Assembly: GCF_001747085.1 (NCBI RefSeq)
Contig: NZ_MDJD01000054.1
Coordinates: forward strand, 744,001-808,000
DNA from: Flavivirga aquatica
GTDB lineage: Bacteria; Bacteroidota; Bacteroidia; Flavobacteriales; Flavobacteriaceae
Direction: 5' to 3'
Length of the DNA stretch: 64,000 nt
This document shows, in pieces, positions 28,328 through 35,741 of the stretch. The position numbers and the translations under genes are program-made. The notes under the pieces were generated by a model. The model was not told where the DNA came from and did no database searches. It saw only the letters and a program-made list of their open reading frames with translations. Numbering within the stretch: position 1 is the first letter of the stretch; every line of letters begins with the position of its first letter.

Positions 28328-29488
28328 TTACCAGTTTGTAAACGAACCGTCTTTTCTTACTAAACGCGGCGTTTCAACAGGTTTAAATCCTTCTTTAAGA
28401 GCTAGTTCTTCATTAAATTCTATTCCTAAACCTGGTTGGTCTGACACTTTATATCTATTCCCCTCCAACTTAGGTTGTACTGGATAATAATTAATATCGT
28501 CTAATCCCGGATTTTCTACAGGTGTATTCATTTCTTCTAACCATGTAAAATTAGGACTCGCTGCTGCTAAATGAATTGTTGCAGCCGTACAAATGGGACC
28601 TATTGGGTTATGCGGCAATAAATCAATGTAATGAGCTTCTGCCATATTCGCTACTTTTATAGCTTCGGTTATACCTCCCACATTACAAACATCTATTCTA
28701 GCATATTGTGTAATGTTTTTTTCTATGTATGGTAAATATTGCCACTTACTTGCAAATTCTTCTCCTATAGCAAACGGTACGTCCACCATTTTTCTTAACT
28801 CTTGATAAACTTCGGGAGATTCATCTCGAATAGGTTCTTCTATAAAATCAAGTGTACCTACTGGCATACGCTGTAAAAAAGAAACAGTTTCTGGAACAGA
28901 TAAACGATGATGATAATCTATACCTATAGTAGGTTTAAAACCTACTTCTTTACGTAAATCTGTTAACCATTCTGCTATAATGGCTATAGACTCTCTTGGC
29001 TCGAAAATTGAATTATATTTACCTTCTTCATATTCGGCAGGAGCTAAACGTAGCATTTGCCAACCTTCTTTTATTAAAATTTTAGCACGCTCAATTAATT
29101 CTTCTTTACTACTAAACCTTAGTGAGGCAAAACACTCTACATAATCTCTTTGTTTTCCGCCAAGTAATTCATAAACAGGCACCCCTAAGGCTTTTCCTTT
29201 AACATCATGCAAAGCTATATCTATTGCTGAAATCGCAGCAGTTAGCACACGGCCACCTTCAAAATATTGACCTCTGTATAAATCTTGCCAAATAGCACCT
29301 ATTTGGCGTGGATCTTTACCTATTAATAAAGGGCGATAATGATCTATAGCTCCTATAACAGCTAACTCACGTCCTGTAATTCCAGAAGCTCCCCAACCAT
29401 AAATACCATTATCTGTTTCTATTTTAACATTAAGTTGACTTCTACCTGCAATATTTACTGGAAATACTTTTATATCTTTTATTTTCAT
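28328..29488 (-). CDS. Enolase-superfamily dehydratase, galactonate-dehydratase-like
   Basis: 386 residues, mandelate-racemase fold. Active-site residues can be placed: Asp191 and His193 in IGIDYHHR (the D-x-H seen in D-galactonate dehydratase), Glu217/Glu218 in FIEEPI, Glu243/Glu244 in AIGEEFAS, and His293 in LLPHNPIGP. Relatives dehydrate D-galactonate or similar aldonates to 2-keto-3-deoxy acids in the cytoplasm. The gene lies 12 bases after an ACS-type MFS transporter, whose relatives carry galactonate and hexuronates, so transporter and enzyme form a sensible pair. It differs from the second enolase-superfamily gene at 47682, which has a K-x-K base. Substrate (galactonate versus another acid) is inferred. 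Confidence 0.87.
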   Translation of the reverse strand: MKIKDIKVFPVNIAGRSQLNVKIETDNGIYGWGASGITGRELAVIGAIDHYRPLLIGKDPRQIGAIWQDLYRGQYFEGGRVLTAAISAIDIALHDVKGKALGVPVYELLGGKQRDYVECFASLRFSSKEELIERAKILIKEGWQMLRLAPAEYEEGKYNSIFEPRESIAIIAEWLTDLRKEVGFKPTIGIDYHHRLSVPETVSFLQRMPVGTLDFIEEPIRDESPEVYQELRKMVDVPFAIGEEFASKWQYLPYIEKNITQYARIDVCNVGGITEAIKVANMAEAHYIDLLPHNPIGPICTAATIHLAAASPNFTWLEEMNTPVENPGLDDINYYPVQPKLEGNRYKVSDQPGLGIEFNEELALKEGFKPVETPRLVRKDGSFTNW

Positions 29489-29500
29489 TATTCGATGTCT

Positions 29501-30814
29501 TTAGTTTTCTTTTTCTTCTTTCAATTCTATTCTTTTAACTTTACCAACCACAAACAAAAACGAAAGAAACCCGATAACAGTAAGCGCTCCTATAAAAAAT
29601 AATGCCGAACTAAAATCTTTGTCTTCCCCTTGGTCATCTACTAAAACACCAATTACAAAAGGAACAATTACAGCTGATAAACCTCCTATTAAATTAAATA
29701 CACCACCTACAAGTCCTATAATGCGTTTAGGTGCAATTAACGATACAAAAACCCAAGTAATAGATGCTAATCCATTGCCAAAAAAGGCTATAGTTAAAAA
29801 AAGAATAATTAAAAATGTACTGTCTGTAAAATTAGCACCAATTATCATTGTAGATAAAGCCAATCCTATTAACACAGGTGTTTTTCTTGCAAACTCTGGT
29901 GTACGCCCTTTTTTTACTAAATAATCTGAAGAAAAGCCCGCTAAAAGAACACCGCAGAACGCTGCCAGAAATGGAATAGATGCTAAGAATCCTGATTTTA
30001 TAAAATCAAGTCCACGGTATTCTACTAAATATGTTGGAAACCATGTTAAAAAAAATATAGACATAGATCCCATACAAAATTGACCTAAGTATATGCCCCA
30101 TAATTTTTTATGTTTGAAGGCTTCAAAGAAATCATCCCAATTAAATTTTTCTTTTTCATTTGATTTTTCAGTTTTTTTTGCAAATCCACCACCATCTTTA
30201 ATCAATTTAAGTTCCTCGTCACTAACAGTTTTATGCTGATCTGGATCACGATAAAATATATACCAAACACCAGCCCAAACAATACCTATTATACCTGATA
30301 TTATAAGTAGACCTCTCCAGCCTACTTTATCTTGAATTAAAGTTAAAACTGGAAATAAAAATGCTAAACCAATAAATTGTCCTGAAGTATAAATAGCAAT
30401 AGCTGAAGCACGTTCATGCTCAGGAAACCATTTGGTAACTATGGCATTATTAGCTGGGTATGAAGGCGCTTCGAACATCCCTATACTTGCTCTAAGACCT
30501 AATAATAGCTTAAAAGAATTAACAAACCCTTGAAACAATGTTGCTATAGACCACATAAGTAACATAAACGCATATAAAAAACGTAATCGCACCTTATCAA
30601 CTATAATCCCTCCAGGTATTTGTAAAGCTGCATAAGCAATTCCAAAAACTGAAAAAATAGCTCCCATTTGAATTGAACTTAAGTCTAAGGATTCACTTAT
30701 TGCTGATGCTGCTACAGATATATTTGTTCTATCTAAGTAATTTATAACAACAGTACCAAAAATCAAGGCTAGTATGTTATATCGTTTTTTTGTTGTAGTT
30801 GATTTTAATGCCAA
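29501..30814 (-). CDS. MFS transporter, ACS (aldonate/hexuronate) family
   Basis: 437 residues with about 12 membrane helices. The ACS-family signatures are clear: INYLDRTNISVAAS in helix 1, FGIAYAALQIPGGIIVDKVR, and GMFEAPSYPANNAIVTKWFPEHERASA, as in galactonate, glucarate and hexuronate carriers. It is the first gene of a minus-strand operon that continues through the galactonate-dehydratase-like gene, two sulfatases and the epimerase. A good copy of the regional operator lies 149 bp upstream. Likely role: proton-coupled uptake of an aldonate made outside the cytoplasm. Confidence 0.9.
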   Translation of the reverse strand: MALKSTTTKKRYNILALIFGTVVINYLDRTNISVAASAISESLDLSSIQMGAIFSVFGIAYAALQIPGGIIVDKVRLRFLYAFMLLMWSIATLFQGFVNSFKLLLGLRASIGMFEAPSYPANNAIVTKWFPEHERASAIAIYTSGQFIGLAFLFPVLTLIQDKVGWRGLLIISGIIGIVWAGVWYIFYRDPDQHKTVSDEELKLIKDGGGFAKKTEKSNEKEKFNWDDFFEAFKHKKLWGIYLGQFCMGSMSIFFLTWFPTYLVEYRGLDFIKSGFLASIPFLAAFCGVLLAGFSSDYLVKKGRTPEFARKTPVLIGLALSTMIIGANFTDSTFLIILFLTIAFFGNGLASITWVFVSLIAPKRIIGLVGGVFNLIGGLSAVIVPFVIGVLVDDQGEDKDFSSALFFIGALTVIGFLSFLFVVGKVKRIELKEEKEN

Positions 30815-30962
30815 TTTAGTTTTAGTTTTAGTTTAATTTAGTTTTAGTGTTAGATTTTATTAGCTTATACAACTAAGATAAAGCATTTAAGCCTTTGTTC
30901 TTTATGCAAAAAAGCTACTTCTACAAATTAAACAAATTCTTGTTATTTTATATAAATGAAAT

Positions 30963-30988
30963 TTACCTAAGCATAACTTTATTTTACC
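30963..30988 (-). promoter_or_regulatory. 21-bp-spaced TTACC direct repeat (operator) for MFS operon
   Basis: TTACC half-sites start at 30963 and 30984. The second is preceded by TTATT as in the other copies. Start-to-start spacing is exactly 21 bp, two helical turns, as in AraC-type binding sites. It lies 149 bp upstream of the MFS start. Confidence 0.65.
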
Positions 30989-31054
30989 CCATATAGATAA
31001 TCAAATTCTCTTTTTCAATATTTCACACCACATTAACACTTTTTTAACTATAAT

Positions 31055-31080
31055 GGTAAAATTTGATAAGTTATAGGTAA
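31055..31080 (+). promoter_or_regulatory. 21-bp-spaced TTACC direct repeat (operator) for molybdenum hydroxylase operon
   Basis: On the plus strand the half-sites read GGTAA at 31055 and at 31076, the reverse complement of TTACC, with 21-bp spacing. The orientation is flipped relative to all the other copies, exactly as expected because the gene it precedes (31504) is on the plus strand. Confidence 0.65.
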
Positions 31081-31102
31081 GACATCTATATCTCTAACAG
31101 AT

Positions 31103-31110
31103 TAATTTTG
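31103..31110 (+). promoter_or_regulatory. Candidate Bacteroidota -7 box
   Basis: TAATTTTG matches the Bacteroidota -7 consensus TAnnTTTG and lies 22 bp after the operator at 31055-31080. If used, the transcript would carry a leader of about 385 bases. Confidence 0.4.
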
Positions 31111-31503
31111 GTTCATTTGTTAAATTATGACAAAATCTTGCAAAATATGGTCAATAATTCAAGTTAATTCATTTAAAAATCAATTAATCATAAAATTTAT
31201 AATTACCCACTTAAGCTTGTCTTAAAAAAATAATCTGGAAAGGGTATTACAAAGTGCAAATGTAAAGCTTGGCACCCATCTCAATAACCTACTCTAAAAA
31301 TATAGAAAATTACAAGAAACCATATGTCACAAGAAATAACTTAATAAAAATACAATAACAACTAATACTTACTTTAAACTTAAAACAATATTATTTAAGT
31401 TATTAAGTAAAAGAAATTATAAAGCTTGACTAATAATATCATAAATAACAATGATTTATTTTTCAACTTGAATATTCTTAATTTAACAGAAATAATTTAA
31501 ATT

Positions 31504-31962
31504 ATGATTACACTTAAAATTAATGGAAAAGAACACACTGTAGACACAGATCCTACAATGCCCCTATTATGGGTAATACGAGATATTATTGGATTTACAG
31601 GAACTAAATACGGTTGCGGTAAAGGCTTATGTGGCGCATGTATGGTATTAATGGATGGCAATGCTATTAACTCTTGCCAAATGCCGGTTTCGGTAGTACA
31701 AGGAAAAGAATTAATTACTATTGAAGGTGAAACCGAAAACCTCCAACTTTTACAAAAATCTTGGGCTGAATTAAATGTTCCACAATGTGGGTTTTGTCAA
31801 TCTGGACAATTAATTACAGCTACGGCTTTATTAAATAATAATCCTAACCCTAGCGAAACGGACATAGATAACAATATGATTCGTAATATTTGTAGATGTG
31901 GTACATACCCTCGTATTAAAAGTGCCATTAATCATTCTGTTGAACTAAAAAATAAAGGTTAA
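31504..31962 (+). CDS. Molybdenum hydroxylase, 2Fe-2S subunit (IorA/CoxS-like)
   Basis: 152 residues. The plant-type 2Fe-2S domain has Cys38, Cys43, Cys46 and Cys58 (YGCGKGLCGACMVLMDG, then SCQ). The second, helical 2Fe-2S domain has Cys95, Cys98, Cys130 and Cys132 (PQCGFCQSGQ and ICRCGTYPRI). This is the small electron-transfer subunit of xanthine-dehydrogenase-family enzymes of the two-subunit isoquinoline/aldehyde oxidoreductase type. It has no export signal of its own; such subunits are carried out with the Tat-tagged large subunit. The stop is 2 bases before the large-subunit start. A regional operator copy lies upstream. Confidence 0.95.
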   Translation: MITLKINGKEHTVDTDPTMPLLWVIRDIIGFTGTKYGCGKGLCGACMVLMDGNAINSCQMPVSVVQGKELITIEGETENLQLLQKSWAELNVPQCGFCQSGQLITATALLNNNPNPSETDIDNNMIRNICRCGTYPRIKSAINHSVELKNKG

Positions 31963-31964
31963 AA

Positions 31965-34151
31965 ATGGGATCAATAAAAAATATAAGCAGAAGAGGTTTT
32001 ATTAAAGGTATTGGTTTAGCCTCTGGTGGACTAGTTATAGCATCTTCAACAAGCCTATTATCTAGTTTTACAACTACAGATATTGAGGTTTTAGAATTTA
32101 ACCCAAACTTGTTTGTTCAATTAAACTCTGATGGCAGTTTAATTTTAGTGGCTTCGCGATCTGAAATGGGACAAGGTATTAGAACATCATTAACCTCTGT
32201 AATTGCAGATGAAATGGAAGCAAACTGGGATAAAGTAATCATAAAACAAGCTACCGGAGATACCAAATATGGTAATCAAAATACAGATGGCTCTAGAAGT
32301 ATAAGAACCTTATACCAGAAAATGCGTCAAATGGGGGCTACTGTTAAATCTGTCCTTATAACTGCAGCTGCTAAATCATGGAATGTACCAGAATCTGAAT
32401 GTAAAGCGGAAAATCATTTTATACTACACAGTAGCGGAAAAAAAATAGCTTTCGGTGATTTAGTAGAAATTGCAAAAGGCTTAGAAGTTCCTAAAAAAGT
32501 TAAATTAAAATCCCCTAAAGATTTTAAATATATAGGAAAGACATTACCGAGTAAAGATGTTGAAAACTTATCTAATGGTAGTGCCATTTTTGGTTTAGAC
32601 AAACGTCTACCTAACATGAAATTTGCAGCTATTAAACGTTGCCCTGTAGCATTAGGAGCTGTAAAGTCTTTTGATAAAACAGAAATTTTAAAAATTAATG
32701 GTGTTATAGATGTTATTGAAGTTCCTTCAATAATAAGACCTTTTGGTTCTTTAGGAGGTGTCGCGGTTATTGCAACAAATACTTGGGCCGCTTTTAAAGG
32801 GAGAGACGCCCTAAAAGTTGAATGGGATTATGGAAAAAACAAAAGCTATAATTCTGAAAATTTCATGAATAACATTACGGAAAACATTCATAAAACAGGT
32901 CATGTTGAAAAAAGCATAGGTAGTGTTGATGATGCCTTCAAAAAAACCAATAAAGCTATAGAGGCCACTTATCAATTGCCACATTTAGCTCACACGCCCA
33001 TGGAAGTCCCTAACGCTGTTGCATATGCAAAAGGAGACACTTGCGAGATATGGGCTCCAATACAAGCACCACAAGCTGCACGAAGAGAGGTTGCAAAACT
33101 CTTAAATACAGATCAAGCCAATGTTACCATTAATGTTACTTTTTTAGGTGGTGGTTTTGGCAGAAAATCTAAGCCAGATTATATTGTTGAAGCTGCCGCA
33201 GTATCTAAAGCAATCAACGGTCCAGTTCAAGTTGTTTGGTCTCGTGAAGACGATATACAACATAGTTATTATCATACTGTTTCTGCGCAATATATGAAAG
33301 GTGGGCTAGATAAAAATGGTAACGTTAATAGTTGGTTACACCGTTTCGCTTTACCTACTATTGGGTCTACATTTAAACCAGGTTCAAATTTACCGCAACC
33401 GTGGGAAGCAAAAAGTGCTACTGACTTGCCTTATGACATCCCAAATATGCAAGTCGAAACATGTAAAGCGGATGCTCATGTTAGAATAGGATGGCTACGT
33501 TCGGTTATAAATATCCCTCATTCTTTTGCTATAAATTCTTTTGCAGATGAATTGGCTCATGAAGCAGGTATGGATGCTTTAGAATTTAGATTAAACTTAA
33601 TTGGAGATGATCGTATTCAACAAACAAAAGACAAATATAAATACGATACTGCTAAATTAAAAAATGTACTAAAAACTGCTGCTAAAAATGCTGGATGGGG
33701 CAAAAAACTACCTAAAGGGCATGCTATTGGATTAGCTGTACATTATAGTTTTTATTCTCATGTAGCTGCAGCTGTAGAGGTTTCTATTATAGATGGTAAA
33801 GTAAAAGTACATCATGTGCATATGGCTATAGATTGCGGAACTACAATTAATAAAGATACTGTAATTGCTCAAATGCAAGGTTCTGTTATATTTGGAATGT
33901 CACTAGCTTTCTACGGAAAAATCACAGCTAAAGATGGAGCTATTGAACAAAGCAATTTCCACGATTATCAAATGATTAGAATGCCAAATGCTCCTGAGAT
34001 TCATGTAGATATTATCAAAAGTAATAACAAACCAACTGGCGTAGGAGAGCCTGGTGTTCCTGTGATAGCTCCTGCTCTAGTTAATGCTATTTTCAAAGCT
34101 ACAGGTAAACGCTATAGAAGCTTACCTTTATCAGATCATGGACTCGTTTAA
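31965..34151 (+). CDS. Molybdenum hydroxylase large subunit, Tat-exported (IorB-like)
   Basis: 728 residues. The twin-arginine signal is ISRRGFIKGIGLASGGLVIA, so the folded complex acts outside the cytoplasm. Aldehyde-oxidase/xanthine-dehydrogenase molybdopterin-binding blocks are present: ASRSEMGQGIRTSL, TFLGGGFGRKSKPDY, MAIDCGTTINKDTVIAQMQG, and the C-terminal GVGEPGVPVIAPALVNAIF, whose Glu aligns with the catalytic Glu of the family. IorB-like enzymes oxidise aldehydes or N-heterocycles and pass electrons through the 2Fe-2S subunit to a cytochrome c. A cytochrome c gene lies nearby at 35302. In this sugar locus an aldose or anhydrosugar aldehyde is the natural candidate substrate, but that is inference. 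XdhC and a MocA-like protein at 1-1409 could mature it. Confidence 0.93.
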   Translation: MGSIKNISRRGFIKGIGLASGGLVIASSTSLLSSFTTTDIEVLEFNPNLFVQLNSDGSLILVASRSEMGQGIRTSLTSVIADEMEANWDKVIIKQATGDTKYGNQNTDGSRSIRTLYQKMRQMGATVKSVLITAAAKSWNVPESECKAENHFILHSSGKKIAFGDLVEIAKGLEVPKKVKLKSPKDFKYIGKTLPSKDVENLSNGSAIFGLDKRLPNMKFAAIKRCPVALGAVKSFDKTEILKINGVIDVIEVPSIIRPFGSLGGVAVIATNTWAAFKGRDALKVEWDYGKNKSYNSENFMNNITENIHKTGHVEKSIGSVDDAFKKTNKAIEATYQLPHLAHTPMEVPNAVAYAKGDTCEIWAPIQAPQAARREVAKLLNTDQANVTINVTFLGGGFGRKSKPDYIVEAAAVSKAINGPVQVVWSREDDIQHSYYHTVSAQYMKGGLDKNGNVNSWLHRFALPTIGSTFKPGSNLPQPWEAKSATDLPYDIPNMQVETCKADAHVRIGWLRSVINIPHSFAINSFADELAHEAGMDALEFRLNLIGDDRIQQTKDKYKYDTAKLKNVLKTAAKNAGWGKKLPKGHAIGLAVHYSFYSHVAAAVEVSIIDGKVKVHHVHMAIDCGTTINKDTVIAQMQGSVIFGMSLAFYGKITAKDGAIEQSNFHDYQMIRMPNAPEIHVDIIKSNNKPTGVGEPGVPVIAPALVNAIFKATGKRYRSLPLSDHGLV

Positions 34152-34175
34152 ATTATATAAACCATTTTAAATATT

Positions 34176-35135
34176 ATGAATTTTATGCCATTAGCTCGTT
34201 CTAAATATCAAATATGTTTTTTGAGTTTAACCATGCTATTTCAGGTTTCTTGCAAGACATCTGGAGGCATACATAATATACCAAAAATACTCCCCCAACA
34301 GATTATAACAGCTATTCCAGGACAAAACCCTGAAGGTATCGAATATAACAAAAATAAAAATGTTTTTTATTTAAGCGCCATAAACAAAACACCCTCAATA
34401 GCTTCTGTTAATTTTGAAGGGCAAGCAAAAACTTTCTCTAATGATAGTGAGTTAAAATCAAAAGCTAGCTTTGGTTTACAAATAGATTATAACAACAATA
34501 GGCTCTTAGCATGTACGAATAAAGGTAAGTCTGGCAATGTTCATATTTACAGTCTATCAACAGGAAAGTTAGAACACACTATTAATGTATCTTCTTTATC
34601 TCCTAAAAGTAAAAAACATCAAGCTAATGATCTAGTAGTTAGCCCTAAAAACATCATTTTTGTTACTGGGCGATTGGAGAATATTATTTATAAAATCAAC
34701 AAACAATTAAAGCCTTCTGTTTTCTTTAAGAAGGAAGGTTTTAATAAACCTAATGGTATTGTTTATCATCCCGACGGATACTTATTAGTAACCTTTACTA
34801 ATAAGAATTCTAAGCTAGTTAAAATACCCGTTAATAATCCTAATGACTTTAAAATAATAGACATTAAGAATTTCGATTTTAATGGTTGTGATGGTATGAT
34901 TTTAAACGAAAAAGGACATATTGTTGCCGTAGGTTTAACACCTGAAGGAAAAACAACTTTAGCATTAGAGTTAGCTAGTAACGATCAATGGGAAACAGCA
35001 ACAGTAATAAATAAAAAGACGATTAAACGTAGTACTACAATTACACAAGTTAGACAAGGTACTTATTACGTTATTAATCAAGATTGGAAAAATAGAAATG
35101 CGGAAAAGTGGATTCTTGAAAAAGTAGAATTCTAA
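34176..35135 (+). CDS. SMP-30/gluconolactonase-like beta-propeller lipoprotein
   Basis: 319 residues with a lipobox near residue 25 (LFQVSCKTSGG). The sequence has repeated beta-propeller strands. Three positions match the metal ligands of SMP-30/gluconolactonase proteins: Glu in NPEGIEYN (about residue 50), Asn in NKPNGIVYHPDG (about 190), and Asp in GCDGMILNEKG (about 231). Known relatives hydrolyse aldonolactones. It starts 24 bases after the molybdenum hydroxylase large subunit, in the same operon. A lactonase next to a sugar-oxidising enzyme would hydrolyse the lactone product to the free acid. Family assignment is moderately sure; activity is inferred. Confidence 0.7.
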   Translation: MNFMPLARSKYQICFLSLTMLFQVSCKTSGGIHNIPKILPQQIITAIPGQNPEGIEYNKNKNVFYLSAINKTPSIASVNFEGQAKTFSNDSELKSKASFGLQIDYNNNRLLACTNKGKSGNVHIYSLSTGKLEHTINVSSLSPKSKKHQANDLVVSPKNIIFVTGRLENIIYKINKQLKPSVFFKKEGFNKPNGIVYHPDGYLLVTFTNKNSKLVKIPVNNPNDFKIIDIKNFDFNGCDGMILNEKGHIVAVGLTPEGKTTLALELASNDQWETATVINKKTIKRSTTITQVRQGTYYVINQDWKNRNAEKWILEKVEF

Positions 35136-35230
35136 ATATAATTTACACTAATTAATATAAATAAGGTAAATGTTTAGATTTTAAAGTAACGAATCGACAC
35201 AAAGTATACTCCAAATATTTAATAAAATTA

Positions 35231-35266
35231 AAAGAGGTTGAATTACAATAATTCAACCTCTTTTTT
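35231..35266. terminator. Strong bidirectional Rho-independent terminator
   Basis: A perfect 15-bp stem (35231-35245 with 35249-35263, loop CAA) is followed by TTTTTT on the plus strand and flanked by A-rich sequence that gives a T run on the minus strand. It lies between the convergent SMP-30-like gene and the cytochrome c gene, so it can serve both. Confidence 0.9.
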
Positions 35267-35301
35267 AATAATTGAGTGACTAATTCAAAAATTATTATCT
35301 T

Positions 35302-35715
35302 CTATTTTTTTCTTACTTCCTTTATTGTTTTAACCTCAATAAGCCCTCCTTTATTACCCCAACTATTTCTAATATAATTTAACACATCTGCTACTTCTTG
35401 ATCACTTAAAGCTCCATAAGCAACCATAGCTCCATAATAAGAAACTCCATTTACTTTCATTTCACCAGAAACACCTTCTATAATATTTTTGGCTGCGCGT
35501 TTTGTATTTTCCATTAAATAATCAGACTTTGCTAATGGAGGAAAAGCACCTGTGATGCCTTCTCCGTTAGCCATATGGCAAGCAACACAATTTGTTGTAT
35601 AAATACTTTCACCACGTTTTTTGCTCTCTTCAAGACTGCCTTGCGCAATGGTGTTAACAGATATAAACATTACTACTATAATTAAAAGTGTATTAATTTT
35701 GTTTTTCTTTATCAT
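35302..35715 (-). CDS. Periplasmic class I cytochrome c
   Basis: 137 residues from the ATG at 35715, which gives a signal peptide (MIKKNKINTLLIIVVMFISVNTIAQ). A longer frame to 35766 would overlap the upstream GH127 and bury that signal. The haem site is CVACH in the region TTNCVACHMANGEGITG. A likely axial Met is in YYGAMVAYGALSDQEVADVLNYI. It lies 26 bases downstream of the GH127 stop and converges on the molybdenum hydroxylase operon. Small cytochromes of this kind accept electrons from periplasmic molybdenum or quinoprotein dehydrogenases. Pairing with the hydroxylase at 31504-34151 is a reasonable inference from position and a shared operator. Confidence 0.9.
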   Translation of the reverse strand: MIKKNKINTLLIIVVMFISVNTIAQGSLEESKKRGESIYTTNCVACHMANGEGITGAFPPLAKSDYLMENTKRAAKNIIEGVSGEMKVNGVSYYGAMVAYGALSDQEVADVLNYIRNSWGNKGGLIEVKTIKEVRKK

Positions 35716-35741
35716 ATATTTAAAATTGTAATTGTAAATTT

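Larger units (their letters stand above)
30815..31503. other. Divergent intergenic control region
   Basis: 689 bp without a gene between the MFS operon (minus) and the molybdenum-hydroxylase operon (plus). It holds two operator copies back to back (30963-30988 facing left, 31055-31080 facing right), a candidate -7 box at 31103-31110, and a TTTAG-rich leader at 30815-30855. The roughly 390 bp between the right-hand promoter and the first ATG at 31504 are AT-rich; I see no ORF and no convincing RNA structure there. Confidence 0.7.

Noticed and set aside
30815-30855. TTTAG-like short repeats in front of the MFS gene
   Set aside because: This is low-complexity AT-rich leader sequence with imperfect copies; I could not support a function.
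30963-31080. TTACC repeats as part of a CRISPR array
   Set aside because: The repeats are 5 bp, occur in pairs upstream of distant genes, and there is no array of 25-40 bp repeats with spacers anywhere in the window.
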